The notes under the pieces are model-generated. The model ran no database searches and was not told the origin of the DNA. It saw only the letters and a list, made by a program, of their open reading frames with translations. This document shows positions 1 through 8,410 of a stretch of 64,000 nucleotides of DNA, piece by piece. Numbering within the stretch: the stretch's first letter is position 1; each line of letters begins with the position of its first letter. The DNA comes from Parerythrobacter lutipelagi (GTDB lineage: Bacteria; Pseudomonadota; Alphaproteobacteria; Sphingomonadales; Sphingomonadaceae): NCBI RefSeq assembly GCF_005434975.1, contig NZ_SKCJ01000001.1:1560001-1624000 (forward strand), in the 5' to 3' direction. The position numbers were made by a program, and so were the translations under genes.

Positions 1-1
1 G

Positions 2-19
2 CGAGCCGCACCGCAGTGA
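2..19 (+). CDS. 3' end of an upstream gene (partial)
   Basis: Only the last five codons (RAAPQ) and a TGA are inside the window. The TGA overlaps the GTG of the next gene as GTGA, the usual sign of translational coupling. In many proteobacteria a phosphotransferase (APH-type) gene precedes DUF6285 and acyl-CoA dehydrogenase, so that is the likely identity. This is inference from context and cannot be read from the sequence. Confidence 0.35.
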   Translation, partial: RAAPQ

Positions 20-366
20 ATGACGCCCACGACCGCTATGCGCGAAAAGGCGAAGCCAGCTCTGGCGAGATTGCCACCGCGATTTCGGAGTGGCTGGTGT
101 CGATCAAGGACCGGATGGAGGGGCATGATCGTTTCCAGTTGGCCGTCGCGCGCAATGCCCTTGGCATGATCGCGCGGCAGGATGAGAACAAGGCGTCAGC
201 CGAAGATCGGGAGCTCGCTCAGGCCTTGCTGTGCGGGGAGCGGTCTGTCGCGGAAAAGGGCCTGGTCGAACGGATCAAATGGCAAGCTCTCAACAAGCTG
301 GCAGCGGACGTGCCAAAATACCCGGCGCTGGCCATCGCGCGAAAAAAATGGACCGGAGAGGAATAA
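16..366 (+). CDS. DUF6285 family protein
   Basis: A 116-aa soluble, mostly helical protein with no signal peptide or membrane segment. The GTG start overlaps the upstream stop (GTGA), which supports this start over internal ones. It ends 3 bases before an acyl-CoA dehydrogenase gene, so the two are co-transcribed. DUF6285 proteins are usually found next to an APH-like phosphotransferase and an acyl-CoA dehydrogenase. A role in acyl-CoA or alcohol catabolism is a reasonable guess, but its biochemical function is unknown. Recognition rests on general sequence pattern plus context. Confidence 0.7.
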   Translation: MNDAHDRYARKGEASSGEIATAISEWLVSIKDRMEGHDRFQLAVARNALGMIARQDENKASAEDRELAQALLCGERSVAEKGLVERIKWQALNKLAADVPKYPALAIARKKWTGEE

Positions 367-369
367 CCG

Positions 370-1647
370 ATGGACTTCACCATCCCGCAGGATCTGGAAG
401 ACTACTACGCCGAGCTTGTCGCCTTTATCGAGGCGGAGATCGAGCCGCTGGTGGCGAAGGATGACAACATCCGCTTCTTCGACCATCGCCGCGAACATGC
501 CCGGACCGATTGGGACAAGGGCGGTCTGCCGCGCCACGAATGGGAAGACCTGCTGCGCCAAGCGCGCAAGGCCGCAGACGAAGCTGGCCACTGGCGCTTC
601 TCCGCGCCCAAGAAATACGGCGGCAAGGACGGCTCCAACCTTTGGATGGCGGTCATCCGCGACCGCTTTGCCCGGCGCGGGCTGGGGCTGCACAACGATT
701 TGCAGAACGAACACAGCATCGTCGGCAATTTCCCCTTCGTCGCCATGTTCGAGCATTTCGGCACCGAGGCGCAGAAGCAGGAATTTATCCTCGGCGGGTT
801 CGAGGGGACTAGGCGCGTCGCCTTCGGCCTGACCGAGCCGGACCACGGCAGCGATGCGACCCACATGGAAACCAGGGCCGTGCGCGAGACCCGCGACGGG
901 GTGGATGGCTGGCGGATCGACGGCGAGAAGATGTGGATCACCGGCATGCATGTCGCGACCCATTGCGCAATGTTCGCCCGCACCGACGGCGAGGATGGCA
1001 ATGCGCGCGGGATCACCTGCTTCCTTGTCCCCAACCCGACCGAGGGGCTGGAGATCGAGGAGTGGATGTGGACCTTCAACATGCCGACCGACCACCCGCG
1101 TCTGTCTGTTACCAATGTCTGGGTGCCGGACAGCGCGATCCTCGGGCAGGAAGGGCGCGGCCTCGCGCTGGCGCAGAGTTTCGTCCACCAAAACCGCATT
1201 CGGCAAGCGGCGAGCAGCCTGGGAGCGGCGCAGTTCTGCGTCGACGAAAGCGTCAAATACGCGCGCGAGCGTAAACCATTCGGCGAGGAGCTGGCGAAAA
1301 ACCAGGCGATCCAGTTTCCACTGGTCGAACTGGCGACCCAGTGCGAAATGCTCCGCCTGCTGATCTACAAGACCGCGTGGGAAATGGACAACATGCCGCA
1401 TGAGGAGATCGAGCGGACCATTTCCGACAAGGTTTCCATGTGCAATTACTGGGCGAACCGGCTGGTGTGCCAGGCCGCCGACCGTGCGATGCAGGTGCAT
1501 GGCGGCATCGGCTATTCCCGCCACAAACCGTTCGAGCATATCTACCGCCACCACCGCCGCTATCGCATCACCGAGGGTGCGGAGGAGATCCAGATGCGCA
1601 AGGTGGCGGCCTATCTGTTCGGCTATCTCGGGCCGAACCGGCACTAG
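370..1647 (+). CDS. acyl-CoA dehydrogenase
   Basis: A 425-aa FAD-dependent flavoenzyme that oxidises acyl-CoA to 2-enoyl-CoA and passes electrons to ETF. The N-terminal helical domain contains DLQNEHSIVG. The middle beta domain has the FAD/substrate motif FGLTEPDHGSDATHME, followed by WITGMH. The C-terminal helical domain ends with AMQVHGGIGYSRHKPFEHIYRHHRRYRITEG shortened here to its key elements QVHGGIGY and RITEGAEEIQ, typical of the family. Length matches the longer ACAD11-like group, which agrees with the DUF6285 neighbour. Substrate chain length cannot be read from the sequence. Confidence 0.93.
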   Translation: MDFTIPQDLEDYYAELVAFIEAEIEPLVAKDDNIRFFDHRREHARTDWDKGGLPRHEWEDLLRQARKAADEAGHWRFSAPKKYGGKDGSNLWMAVIRDRFARRGLGLHNDLQNEHSIVGNFPFVAMFEHFGTEAQKQEFILGGFEGTRRVAFGLTEPDHGSDATHMETRAVRETRDGVDGWRIDGEKMWITGMHVATHCAMFARTDGEDGNARGITCFLVPNPTEGLEIEEWMWTFNMPTDHPRLSVTNVWVPDSAILGQEGRGLALAQSFVHQNRIRQAASSLGAAQFCVDESVKYARERKPFGEELAKNQAIQFPLVELATQCEMLRLLIYKTAWEMDNMPHEEIERTISDKVSMCNYWANRLVCQAADRAMQVHGGIGYSRHKPFEHIYRHHRRYRITEGAEEIQMRKVAAYLFGYLGPNRH

Positions 1648-1717
1648 TCTGCGCCGACGGCCTGCTAACCAAACTGATTGGCATTGCGGTCATGTGCGAC
1701 TGCTTTAGGAAGGCTGC

Positions 1718-2593
1718 ATGACCAACTGGACCATCGGCATCATCGGGGGCAGCGGCCTCTACCAGATCGACGCTTTGGAAGACGCGCAGTGGATCCGCGT
1801 CAACTCGCCCTTTGGGGAGGCATCGGACGAAATTCTTTGCGGGCGGATCGCCACCAAAAAAGGGCATGTGCAGCTGCGCTTCCTGCCGCGCCACGGCCGC
1901 GGCCACCGCATTCCGCCATCCGAAGTCAACGCGCGCGCCAATATCGATGCGCTCAAGCGCGCGGGCTGCACCGATATCGTCGCGATCAGCGCTGTCGGGT
2001 CCCTGCGCGAAGAGTTGGAGCCGGGCCGCTTCGTGGTGGTCGACCAGTTCATCGACCGCACCAAAGGCAGGCCCAGCAGCTTCTTCGGCAGCGGCATGGT
2101 CGCGCATGTCAGCATGGCCGAACCGGTGTGCGAGCGCCTGTCGGCATTTGCCGCCGCGGCGGTCGAGAAATCGGGCGGCAAGGTCGCGCATGGCGGGACC
2201 TATCTCGCGATGGAAGGCCCGCAATTCTCCACCCGTGCCGAAAGCCACCTCTACCGCCAGTGGGGCGCCGACGTGATCGGCATGACCGCCATGCCCGAGG
2301 CGAAACTGTGCCGCGAGGCCGAGATGCCCTATGCGCTGGTCGGCATGGTCACCGACTACGATTGCTGGCGCGAGGATGCCGCCTTCGTCGAGGTCAGCGA
2401 AGTGATCGAACAGATGAACGCGAATGGCGATCTGGCGCGTAAAACGGTGGAGGCGCTGGTCGCGTCGCTGCCCGAGGTGCGCGAAGCCTCACCGCTCGAC
2501 ACGGTGCTCGACCACGCGCTGATCACGTCGCCCGACGCGCGCGATCCGGCAATGCTGGCAAGGCTGGATGCGGTGGCGGGGCGGGTGTTGTAA
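1718..2593 (+). CDS. mtnP: S-methyl-5'-thioadenosine phosphorylase
   Basis: A 291-aa purine phosphorylase of the PNP/MTAP family. It cleaves methylthioadenosine with phosphate to adenine and 5-methylthioribose-1-phosphate in methionine salvage. Visible motifs are IGIIGGSGLY at the N-terminus, the phosphate-binding RHGRGHRIPPSEVN, AISAVGSL, and the substrate-loop MEGPQFSTRAES followed by IGMTAMPEAKLCREAE. The ATG follows AGGAAGGCTGC, a good ribosome binding site. It lies 70 bases after the acyl-CoA dehydrogenase and is probably a separate unit. An inverted-repeat element starts only 16 bases after its stop. Confidence 0.95.
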   Translation: MTNWTIGIIGGSGLYQIDALEDAQWIRVNSPFGEASDEILCGRIATKKGHVQLRFLPRHGRGHRIPPSEVNARANIDALKRAGCTDIVAISAVGSLREELEPGRFVVVDQFIDRTKGRPSSFFGSGMVAHVSMAEPVCERLSAFAAAAVEKSGGKVAHGGTYLAMEGPQFSTRAESHLYRQWGADVIGMTAMPEAKLCREAEMPYALVGMVTDYDCWREDAAFVEVSEVIEQMNANGDLARKTVEALVASLPEVREASPLDTVLDHALITSPDARDPAMLARLDAVAGRVL

Positions 2594-2609
2594 TGACTTC
2601 CCTTGCCAA

Positions 2610-2645
2610 CCCGTCACCCCGAGCTTGACCCGGGGTCCCGCTTTC
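2610..2645. repeat. left palindromic repeat of the GIY-YIG cassette
   Basis: The sequence reads CCCGTCACCCCG-agcttgac-CCGGGGTCCC and is itself a hairpin (ACCCCG/CGGGGT). Its inverted partner lies at 2965-2998 and matches at 29 of 34 positions. It resembles the dispersed extragenic palindromes of alphaproteobacteria, whose translation reads HPELDPGSR. Confidence 0.8.
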
Positions 2646-2659
2646 CTTCTTCTGGTGCC

Positions 2660-2959
2660 ATGGTCTCGGAAACGAAAGGCGGCTGGGTCTACATAATGGC
2701 CGATCGCTATCGCGGGACCATGTATGTCGGGGTGACGGCCTATCTCGCCGAACGTGTCCAGCAACACCAATCGGGCTCCGGCTCGGACTTCTGCACAAAG
2801 TACGGGTTGGATCGGCTCGTGTGGGCCGAGCAGGGCGCTGACGTCAGCGACTGCATCGCGCATGAGAAGCGAATCAAGCGCTGGCGGCGCGAGTGGAAGT
2901 TCGAGCTGATCGAGCGGGGCAATCCGGACTGGAGCGACTTGTCAGGCAGCTTGCTCTGA
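2660..2959 (+). CDS. GIY-YIG nuclease family protein
   Basis: A 99-aa single-domain protein of the small GIY-YIG type (UPF0213/COG2827-like). The core is WVYIMAD followed by GTMYVGVTAYLAERVQQH, giving the VYI..YVG pair and the catalytic Arg and His. A later Glu lies in AHEKRIKRWRREWK. The ATG at 2660 is preferred; an upstream in-frame ATG at 2603 would place the palindromic repeat inside the protein (HPELDPGSR). The gene is tightly bounded by inverted palindromes, 14 bases before the start and 5 bases after the stop. This looks like a compact mobile or REP-associated unit. The substrate is unknown. Confidence 0.88.
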   Translation: MVSETKGGWVYIMADRYRGTMYVGVTAYLAERVQQHQSGSGSDFCTKYGLDRLVWAEQGADVSDCIAHEKRIKRWRREWKFELIERGNPDWSDLSGSLL

Positions 2960-2964
2960 AAATG

Positions 2965-2998
2965 AAGTGGGACCCCGGATCAGGTCCGGGGTGACGGG
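2965..2998. repeat. right palindromic repeat of the GIY-YIG cassette
   Basis: Reads GGGACCCCGG-atcaggt-CCGGGGTGACGGG. It is the inverted partner of 2610-2645. It sits between the nuclease stop codon and the stop of the convergent radical SAM gene, so as a hairpin it could also help separate the two transcripts. Confidence 0.8.
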
Positions 2999-3016
2999 GT
3001 GGCTGGTGGGGCTATT

Positions 3017-4018
3017 TCAAGCCGAACAACTTGCCCCGCCCAACACACAGAACCGCGCGCAATGCGGGTGGTTGAGCGCCACCTCGCCGCTCGCTTCCTC
3101 CAGGGTCGCGCCCATGTCGAAGCCCTCGTCGTAAGGGATGAGCGTGCAGGCGGCTACGCGGGGGGCGGGCTCGCCCTTGCGGTGGACGACCATGCGGCTG
3201 GTCGCGCACATGATGTCCGCCGGTGACTTGCCGAGGATGCCCCAGCAGTCGGTGGTGATCTCGGCGATGTCTTTGGTTTCGTCCATTTCCGGGAATAGCA
3301 CGAGGCCCATCGGGTCAGCCGCATCGATGCGTATATCCTCCGCGGCGAACAGGCGGGCATAGCCTTCGCGCGCTTCGACCATGCCTTCACCGGGCAGCAA
3401 GCGACCCGCCACCGCGATGGAAAAGCCATTGTCCGACAGCCACTTCAGCCCAGCCAGCCCAGGCTCCCAGCTGCGCGGGCCGCGCTCGCCTTCGTGCCCT
3501 TCCTGCGTGTGGTGGTCGAGACTGACGCGGATGGTCAGCTTGTCGCCAAAGGTCTCGCGCAATGCCAGCAGCGCCGCCTCGTGCCGCCGCATCGGCTTCA
3601 TTGCGTTGCTCAGCACCAGCGCCTCGAACCCGCGTGCTAGCGTGTCTTCGAGCATGGTGAGGAACTCGGGGTTCATAAACGGCTCGCCGCCGGTGAAGCC
3701 GATCTCGCGCGTGCCGCCACCCGATTCCAGGCCTTGCGCTTCGTCCATGAAACGAGCGACATCGCCCGCGCCGATATAGACCAGCGCGTCGTTGGTCGGG
3801 CTGCTTTCGATATAGCAGGTCGCGCACGCCAGATTGCACAGCGTGCCGGTGTTGAACCACAGCGTTTCCAGCTGCGTCAGCGGCACGGAAGCGCGGCGCT
3901 CGCCCTTGGCGGTCCACTCGGGGTCGGAGAATTTCTCGACCGGCAGGGCATCAGCCTCGACGCGGAAGGGCGAGGGGCCTTGCGGCGCATTTCTCGATTT
4001 CGTGCGGGTTTCCGTCAA
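3017..4018 (-). CDS. radical SAM protein of the arsenosugar-type cluster
   Basis: A 333-aa radical SAM enzyme. The [4Fe-4S]/SAM motif is CNLACATC (CxxxCxxC) near residue 60, followed by FTGGEPFMNPE. The C-terminus has three close cysteines (HCARFCVLGGASC), suggesting an auxiliary cluster. The TTG start overlaps the stop of the upstream flavoprotein as TTGA, so the two are coupled. Context suggests a role in organoarsenical metabolism. The C-terminus does not look like the usual ArsS (DUF3641-type) one, so it should not be named arsS without a comparison. Radical SAM assignment is firm; substrate is inference. Confidence 0.85.
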   Translation of the reverse strand: MTETRTKSRNAPQGPSPFRVEADALPVEKFSDPEWTAKGERRASVPLTQLETLWFNTGTLCNLACATCYIESSPTNDALVYIGAGDVARFMDEAQGLESGGGTREIGFTGGEPFMNPEFLTMLEDTLARGFEALVLSNAMKPMRRHEAALLALRETFGDKLTIRVSLDHHTQEGHEGERGPRSWEPGLAGLKWLSDNGFSIAVAGRLLPGEGMVEAREGYARLFAAEDIRIDAADPMGLVLFPEMDETKDIAEITTDCWGILGKSPADIMCATSRMVVHRKGEPAPRVAACTLIPYDEGFDMGATLEEASGEVALNHPHCARFCVLGGASCSA

Positions 4019-5445
4019 TTCATCATCCTGCGCATTTTGGCGACCAATGCCGCATATTTTTTCGGCAGGCTACCGAAGACCGTCGGCTCCCAAGCGGCGA
4101 AGGCGGCGGCTTTGGAAATTTCGCTGCGGGTCGGATAGCTGATGATCGCGCTGCCCAATGCAAAAGTGCTGCTCTTGCCGGTGATCGTCTGGGTGAACGG
4201 AAGCAAAAGTTCGCCCGCATTCTTGCCTACGATGCTGACGCCGAGCACTTTCTTGCCCTTGAGCACCATCTTCATATGGCCGAGCGTCGAGCCTTCGGCG
4301 GTGGCGCGTTCGTTTTCGGAGAATTCCTGCCGCACCACGGTGATTTTCTCGCCGTGCTGCTCACGCGCGTCTTTCTCGGTCAGGCCGATCTGCGCGATTT
4401 CCGGCTCGGTGAAGGTGACCCAGGGCAGGGCGGTGTAGTCGACCTTGGTCGGCAGTCCGGTGACGATCTCGAGCGCGACGTTGGAGCCTTCATAGCCCGA
4501 GACATGGGTCAGCCGCGGCCCGTCGCGGCAATCGCCAATGGCGTAGATCGACTTGACCGAGGTGCGGCGGCGCTTGTCGGTCTCGATGCCGTTCCTGCCG
4601 ATTGCCACGCCGACGTCTTCCAGCCCGAAACCGCTCGCATTCGCCTTGCGTCCGACCGCGACCAGCAGGTGCGAGCCGTCGACCGTTTCGCTGCCGCCAC
4701 CCGACAGCGTGACATGCGCGCGGATCGCGCCCGCATTTCCTTCGACCCGGGCGACCTTGCCATCGACGAAGCGCACGCCTTCCTCTTCCATCACGCCGCG
4801 CACCACCGCGACCGAGTCCGGATCGTCGCGGCCCATCAGCGGACCGGGATTGATCACCGTCACATGGGTGCCGAGCCGGCGGAAGGCTTGCGCCATCTCC
4901 ATGCCGATCACCCCGCCGCCGATGATGACGAGATTGGCTGGCTGCTCGGTCAGGTCAAACAGGTTTTCGTTGGTCAGATAGGGCACGCCGTCCAGCCCTT
5001 CGATCGGCGGAACCGCCGGCTTCGATCCGGTCGCGATGACGATGCGCGGTGCGCGCAAGGTCCGCCCGTCCACCTCGACCGAGTGCTTGCCGGTGACCGT
5101 CGCCCAGCCCTTGATCACTTCGACGCCCATACCCTCGAACGTCTCGACCGAATCGTGGTGCTCGATATGCGCGATCGCGTCGTGGATGTGTTCGTGCACG
5201 CCGCGCCAGTCGACCTTGGGCTCCGCCAGCGTCACGCCGTGCTTCGTCGGTACGCGGGCCTCTGCCGCGCGCTTTGCAGCGGTAATCAGCGCCTTGCTCG
5301 GCACGCAGCCGTTGTTGAGGCACTCGCCGCCCATCTTGTGACCTTCGACCAGAACGGCCTTGAGCCCGAACAGCGCCACACCGCCTGCAGCAGTCAGACC
5401 GGCGGCACCGCCACCAATCACGATAACATCATGGGTAAATTTCAT
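4015..5445 (-). CDS. MerA/dihydrolipoamide-dehydrogenase-like FAD disulfide oxidoreductase
   Basis: A 476-aa class I flavoprotein disulfide reductase. The N-terminal FAD motif is VIVIGGGAAGLTAA, and the redox pair is in GGECLNNGCVPSKA. The NAD(P) motif is VIIGGGVIGMEMAQ, and the second FAD motif is IYAIGDC. The C-terminal dimer domain has YPTRSE where dihydrolipoamide dehydrogenases have a His-x-x-x-x-Glu dyad, so His is replaced by Tyr as in MerA-like proteins. There is no N-terminal HMA domain and no C-terminal Cys pair, so it is not a classical mercuric reductase. The ATG follows GGGAGGGG. It is divergent from arsM and overlaps the radical SAM gene. Confidence 0.88.
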   Translation of the reverse strand: MKFTHDVIVIGGGAAGLTAAGGVALFGLKAVLVEGHKMGGECLNNGCVPSKALITAAKRAAEARVPTKHGVTLAEPKVDWRGVHEHIHDAIAHIEHHDSVETFEGMGVEVIKGWATVTGKHSVEVDGRTLRAPRIVIATGSKPAVPPIEGLDGVPYLTNENLFDLTEQPANLVIIGGGVIGMEMAQAFRRLGTHVTVINPGPLMGRDDPDSVAVVRGVMEEEGVRFVDGKVARVEGNAGAIRAHVTLSGGGSETVDGSHLLVAVGRKANASGFGLEDVGVAIGRNGIETDKRRRTSVKSIYAIGDCRDGPRLTHVSGYEGSNVALEIVTGLPTKVDYTALPWVTFTEPEIAQIGLTEKDAREQHGEKITVVRQEFSENERATAEGSTLGHMKMVLKGKKVLGVSIVGKNAGELLLPFTQTITGKSSTFALGSAIISYPTRSEISKAAAFAAWEPTVFGSLPKKYAALVAKMRRMMN

Positions 5446-5543
5446 TGCACCCCTCCCGTAACCAATTAGGGCTTGCGCGCGAAACCCTTTCTGGCACCTC
5501 GCGTGTCCAGCCCTCAATTCGACGCGATCAGGCGGGAAGTTAC

Positions 5544-6596
5544 ATGAACATCGAAAACAGCCGCGATTACTATGGCAAAGTGCTTACCGGCTCCGAGGAT
5601 CTGAAGACCGATGCCTGCTGCACCGCCGAAGCGCCTCCGGCCGAGATTCTGGCTGCGATGCGCAATGTCCACGAGGACGTGCGCGCGCGCTATTACGGCT
5701 GCGGCCTTGTCACTCCGCAAGCGATCGAAGGGTGCCACATCCTCGATCTCGGCAGCGGCAGCGGGCAGGACGCCTATATCCTCGCGCAGATGGTCGGGGA
5801 GAACGGCAGCGTAACCGGTGTCGACACCACGCCAGAGCAGCTCGCGGTGGCCAACGAACATCTCGAATGGCATCGCGAAAAATTCGGCTATGCGCAGTCG
5901 AACGTGCGGTTTCTCGAAGGCGACATCGAGAGACTGGGCGATCTGGGCCTGCCCGACGGACATTTCGATGTCATCGTGTCCAATTGCGTGATCAACCTCG
6001 TGGCTGACAAGCAGGCGGTGTTCGATGCGGCTTTCAAATTGCTCAAGCCCGGCGGCGAGCTCTATTTCTCAGACGTCTATGCCGACCGGCGGGTGCCGCA
6101 GCATTTGCTGGATGACCCGGTGCTGCATGGTGAATGCCTGTCGGGCGCGCTCTATTGGGGCGACTTTGTCGATCAGGCCAAGCGCGCAGGCTTTCTCGAT
6201 CCGCGCCTCGTGACCAGTCGTCCGCTCGGCATCGGTGATGCTGCGGTGGCTGAAAAGCTTGACGGTATCGCCTTCCATTCGGCGACTTACCGCCTGTTCA
6301 AGCTCGACCTGGAAATGCAGTGCGAGGATTACGGGCAGGCGGTGCGATACAAGGGCACGGTGCCGGGGCAGGAGCGGGTGTTCGAGCTCGATGGCCATCA
6401 CGCTATCGAGCGCGGGCGCATGTTCCCGATCTGCGGCAACAGCTGGAAGATGCTGGCCGACACGCGGTTTGCCGAACATTTCGAATTTTTCGGCGATTTC
6501 TCGCACCACTTCGGCGTGTTCCCCGATTGCGGCGTAGCGCTGCCTTTCAGTGCGGATGAAGCCATCGCGGCGGACGCTCCGGCAGCCTGTTGCTGA
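5544..6596 (+). CDS. arsM: arsenosugar-type arsenite methyltransferase ArsM
   Basis: A 350-aa SAM methyltransferase that methylates As(III). The Rossmann SAM site is ILDLGSGSGQDAYIL, followed by GVDTTPEQL. Cysteines sit in the arrangement of the longer ArsM group: ACCTAEAPP near residue 25, YYGCGLV, SNCVINL, HGECLSG, MQCEDYGQ, FPICGNSW, and a terminal CC. The ATG at 5544 is chosen because GGCGGGAAG precedes it; the frame stays open further upstream without another good site. It is divergent from the flavoprotein gene, and its TGA overlaps the next ATG (TGATG). No ArsR gene or site was recognised nearby. Confidence 0.92.
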   Translation: MNIENSRDYYGKVLTGSEDLKTDACCTAEAPPAEILAAMRNVHEDVRARYYGCGLVTPQAIEGCHILDLGSGSGQDAYILAQMVGENGSVTGVDTTPEQLAVANEHLEWHREKFGYAQSNVRFLEGDIERLGDLGLPDGHFDVIVSNCVINLVADKQAVFDAAFKLLKPGGELYFSDVYADRRVPQHLLDDPVLHGECLSGALYWGDFVDQAKRAGFLDPRLVTSRPLGIGDAAVAEKLDGIAFHSATYRLFKLDLEMQCEDYGQAVRYKGTVPGQERVFELDGHHAIERGRMFPICGNSWKMLADTRFAEHFEFFGDFSHHFGVFPDCGVALPFSADEAIAADAPAACC

Positions 6597-7654
6597 TGCG
6601 CATATTGGTCACCGGAGCAGCCGGGCTTGTCGGCGGCGAGGTTTGCGCGCGGCTGGTTGCTGGCGGGCATAGCGTCACCGCGCTGGTTCACCGCAATCCC
6701 GAAGTGCGCGCCAACGATGGCTCGCTGGTTGCCGTATCAGGCGTTTTGAAAGGCGATGTCTCTGCCCCGCAGTTCGGCTGGGACGATACGCAATCCGCTG
6801 AGATTGCCGATAGACACGATCTGCTGATCCACTGCGCCGCGACAGTTCGCTTCGACCTCGACGAGGAAGACTACCGCGCGGTCAATGTTGGCGGCACCGC
6901 CAATGCGCTGGCGCTCGCACAGGCGGGCGGCATGGCGTTCCTCCATATCAGCACCGCCTATGTTTGCGGCACCCGCGACGGGGCAATCCGCGAAACCGAT
7001 CCGCTGCCGGAAACCGGCTTTGCCAATGGCTATGAGGCAAGCAAGGCGGCGGGCGAGCGGCTGGTTCAGGCAAGCGGGCTCAACTGGGCCATTGCGCGCC
7101 CTTCGATCGTGGTCGGAGAACATCACAGCGGCGCCATCCGCCAGTTCGACACCACCTATGCCGCGTTCAAGCTGATCGCCGAAGGCCGCGTGCGCCATAT
7201 GCCCGCGCGCAGCGGGGCAACGCTCGACTTCGTGCCGATCGACCATGTCGCGTCCGGGATCGTCGCACTGGCGGAACGGATGGACGAGGTGGAATCCGGC
7301 GGGGCCAGAACAGATGGGGGGCTTGGCGTTTTCCACCTCGTCTCAGGCCAGCCTTTGCCAGTTGAACAGTTCACAGGCTCTATCGGTGCCTATCCGCATT
7401 TCCACGAACCCGAGCTGGTCGCACCGGAAAATTTCGACCCGACCCACCTGCCCGCGCTGGAACGAAGGCTGTTCCGCCGGGTGGCAGGCCTCTATGCGAG
7501 CTATTTCCAGCGCGATCCGCATTTCGATGATGCTGCGTTCCGCGCGCTGACCGGAATGGAATGCCCGGAAACGGGCGAGGCCTATATCAGGCGGCTGATC
7601 GACCATTGCATCGAGGTCGGGTTTCTGGCGGAGCCGGTTGCAGAGGAGGCCTGA
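6596..7654 (+). CDS. NAD(P)-dependent extended SDR (epimerase/dehydratase-like)
   Basis: A 352-aa extended short-chain dehydrogenase. The N-terminal nucleotide motif is ILVTGAAGLVGGE. The substrate region has HISTAYVCGT, and the catalytic Tyr/Lys pair is GYEASKAAGE. The ATG overlaps the arsM stop (TGATG), so expression is coupled to arsM. Within arsenosugar-type clusters such an enzyme could modify a sugar nucleotide or an arsenolipid intermediate. That role is inference; no substrate-defining residue was recognised. Confidence 0.85.
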   Translation: MRILVTGAAGLVGGEVCARLVAGGHSVTALVHRNPEVRANDGSLVAVSGVLKGDVSAPQFGWDDTQSAEIADRHDLLIHCAATVRFDLDEEDYRAVNVGGTANALALAQAGGMAFLHISTAYVCGTRDGAIRETDPLPETGFANGYEASKAAGERLVQASGLNWAIARPSIVVGEHHSGAIRQFDTTYAAFKLIAEGRVRHMPARSGATLDFVPIDHVASGIVALAERMDEVESGGARTDGGLGVFHLVSGQPLPVEQFTGSIGAYPHFHEPELVAPENFDPTHLPALERRLFRRVAGLYASYFQRDPHFDDAAFRALTGMECPETGEAYIRRLIDHCIEVGFLAEPVAEEA

Positions 7655-7666
7655 GCCGCTGCGCCA

Positions 7667-8410
7667 TCACCGCACGTGCGGATAGTTCTTCTCCAACCGT
7701 GAACGCGCGCCGACGGCCCACAATATGCCGACCTTGAAATAGATCCAGTTGGCTTTCAGCGGTCCCCACGCCGCAATCCGGCGGTCGCTTGTCTCGACCC
7801 AGCGGCGGACCATGCGGATTTTGCCCAACCGGGCGAACTTCACGCACAGATCGGCCTCCTCCATGATCGCATCGCCCGGTGTGCAGCCGCCGATTTGCTG
7901 GAATTGCGCGCGGCGGAAAAACATCGCGTGGTCGCCGAACAGCAGGCGGACGCCGCGAAAAAACAGGTGCGGGCGGGTGATCAGCGGCGCGTACCAGGTC
8001 TTGATCCAGTTGTGGAAGGTCGTGCCCCAGCGGGTCTTCTCGCCCCGGATCAACGGGGTGAAACTGGCCAGCGCAATGCGATCGTCTGCCAGAGTTTCAC
8101 AGATCACCGCCACCATGTCGGCGGGCGGCCGGGTGTCGGCGTGGAGCACGCAAACATAGTGCGCGCTGGCAGCTTCGACCCCGGCATTGATCTGCCGCCC
8201 GCGGCCCGCGTCTGTTTCGATCAGCCGCCAGCCCGCTGCGCGCACCAATTCACAGGTCCGATCGGTGCTGCCGCCATCGACCACAATGATCTCAGCCGGT
8301 TTGGGCTTCAGCGAGTTGATCAGATCGACCAGCGCAGGCAGCGCCTTTTCCTCGTCGAGTACGGGAATGACGAGAGCGACTTGGGGGCGGGCGCCCGCAT
8401 GGCCGCTCAC
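7667..8410 (-). CDS. arsenosugar-cluster GT2 glycosyltransferase (TIGR04283-like)
   Basis: A 247-aa family 2 glycosyltransferase with a GT-A fold. Motifs are VALVIPVLDEEKALPAL, IIVVDGGSTDRT, RGRQINAG, the metal-binding LHADTR, and FFRRAQFQQIGG with a downstream EEADLC. This matches the rSAM/selenodomain-associated transferase 2 group, now named for arsenosugar biosynthesis. The GTG start overlaps the upstream gene's stop (GTGA). It is convergent with the SDR gene, 12 bases away. Acceptor and donor are not known. Confidence 0.87.
   Translation of the reverse strand: MSGHAGARPQVALVIPVLDEEKALPALVDLINSLKPKPAEIIVVDGGSTDRTCELVRAAGWRLIETDAGRGRQINAGVEAASAHYVCVLHADTRPPADMVAVICETLADDRIALASFTPLIRGEKTRWGTTFHNWIKTWYAPLITRPHLFFRGVRLLFGDHAMFFRRAQFQQIGGCTPGDAIMEEADLCVKFARLGKIRMVRRWVETSDRRIAAWGPLKANWIYFKVGILWAVGARSRLEKNYPHVR

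Noticed and set aside
4015-5445. Mercuric reductase merA
   Set aside because: The N-terminal HMA domain and C-terminal Cys pair are absent, and no mer genes are nearby.
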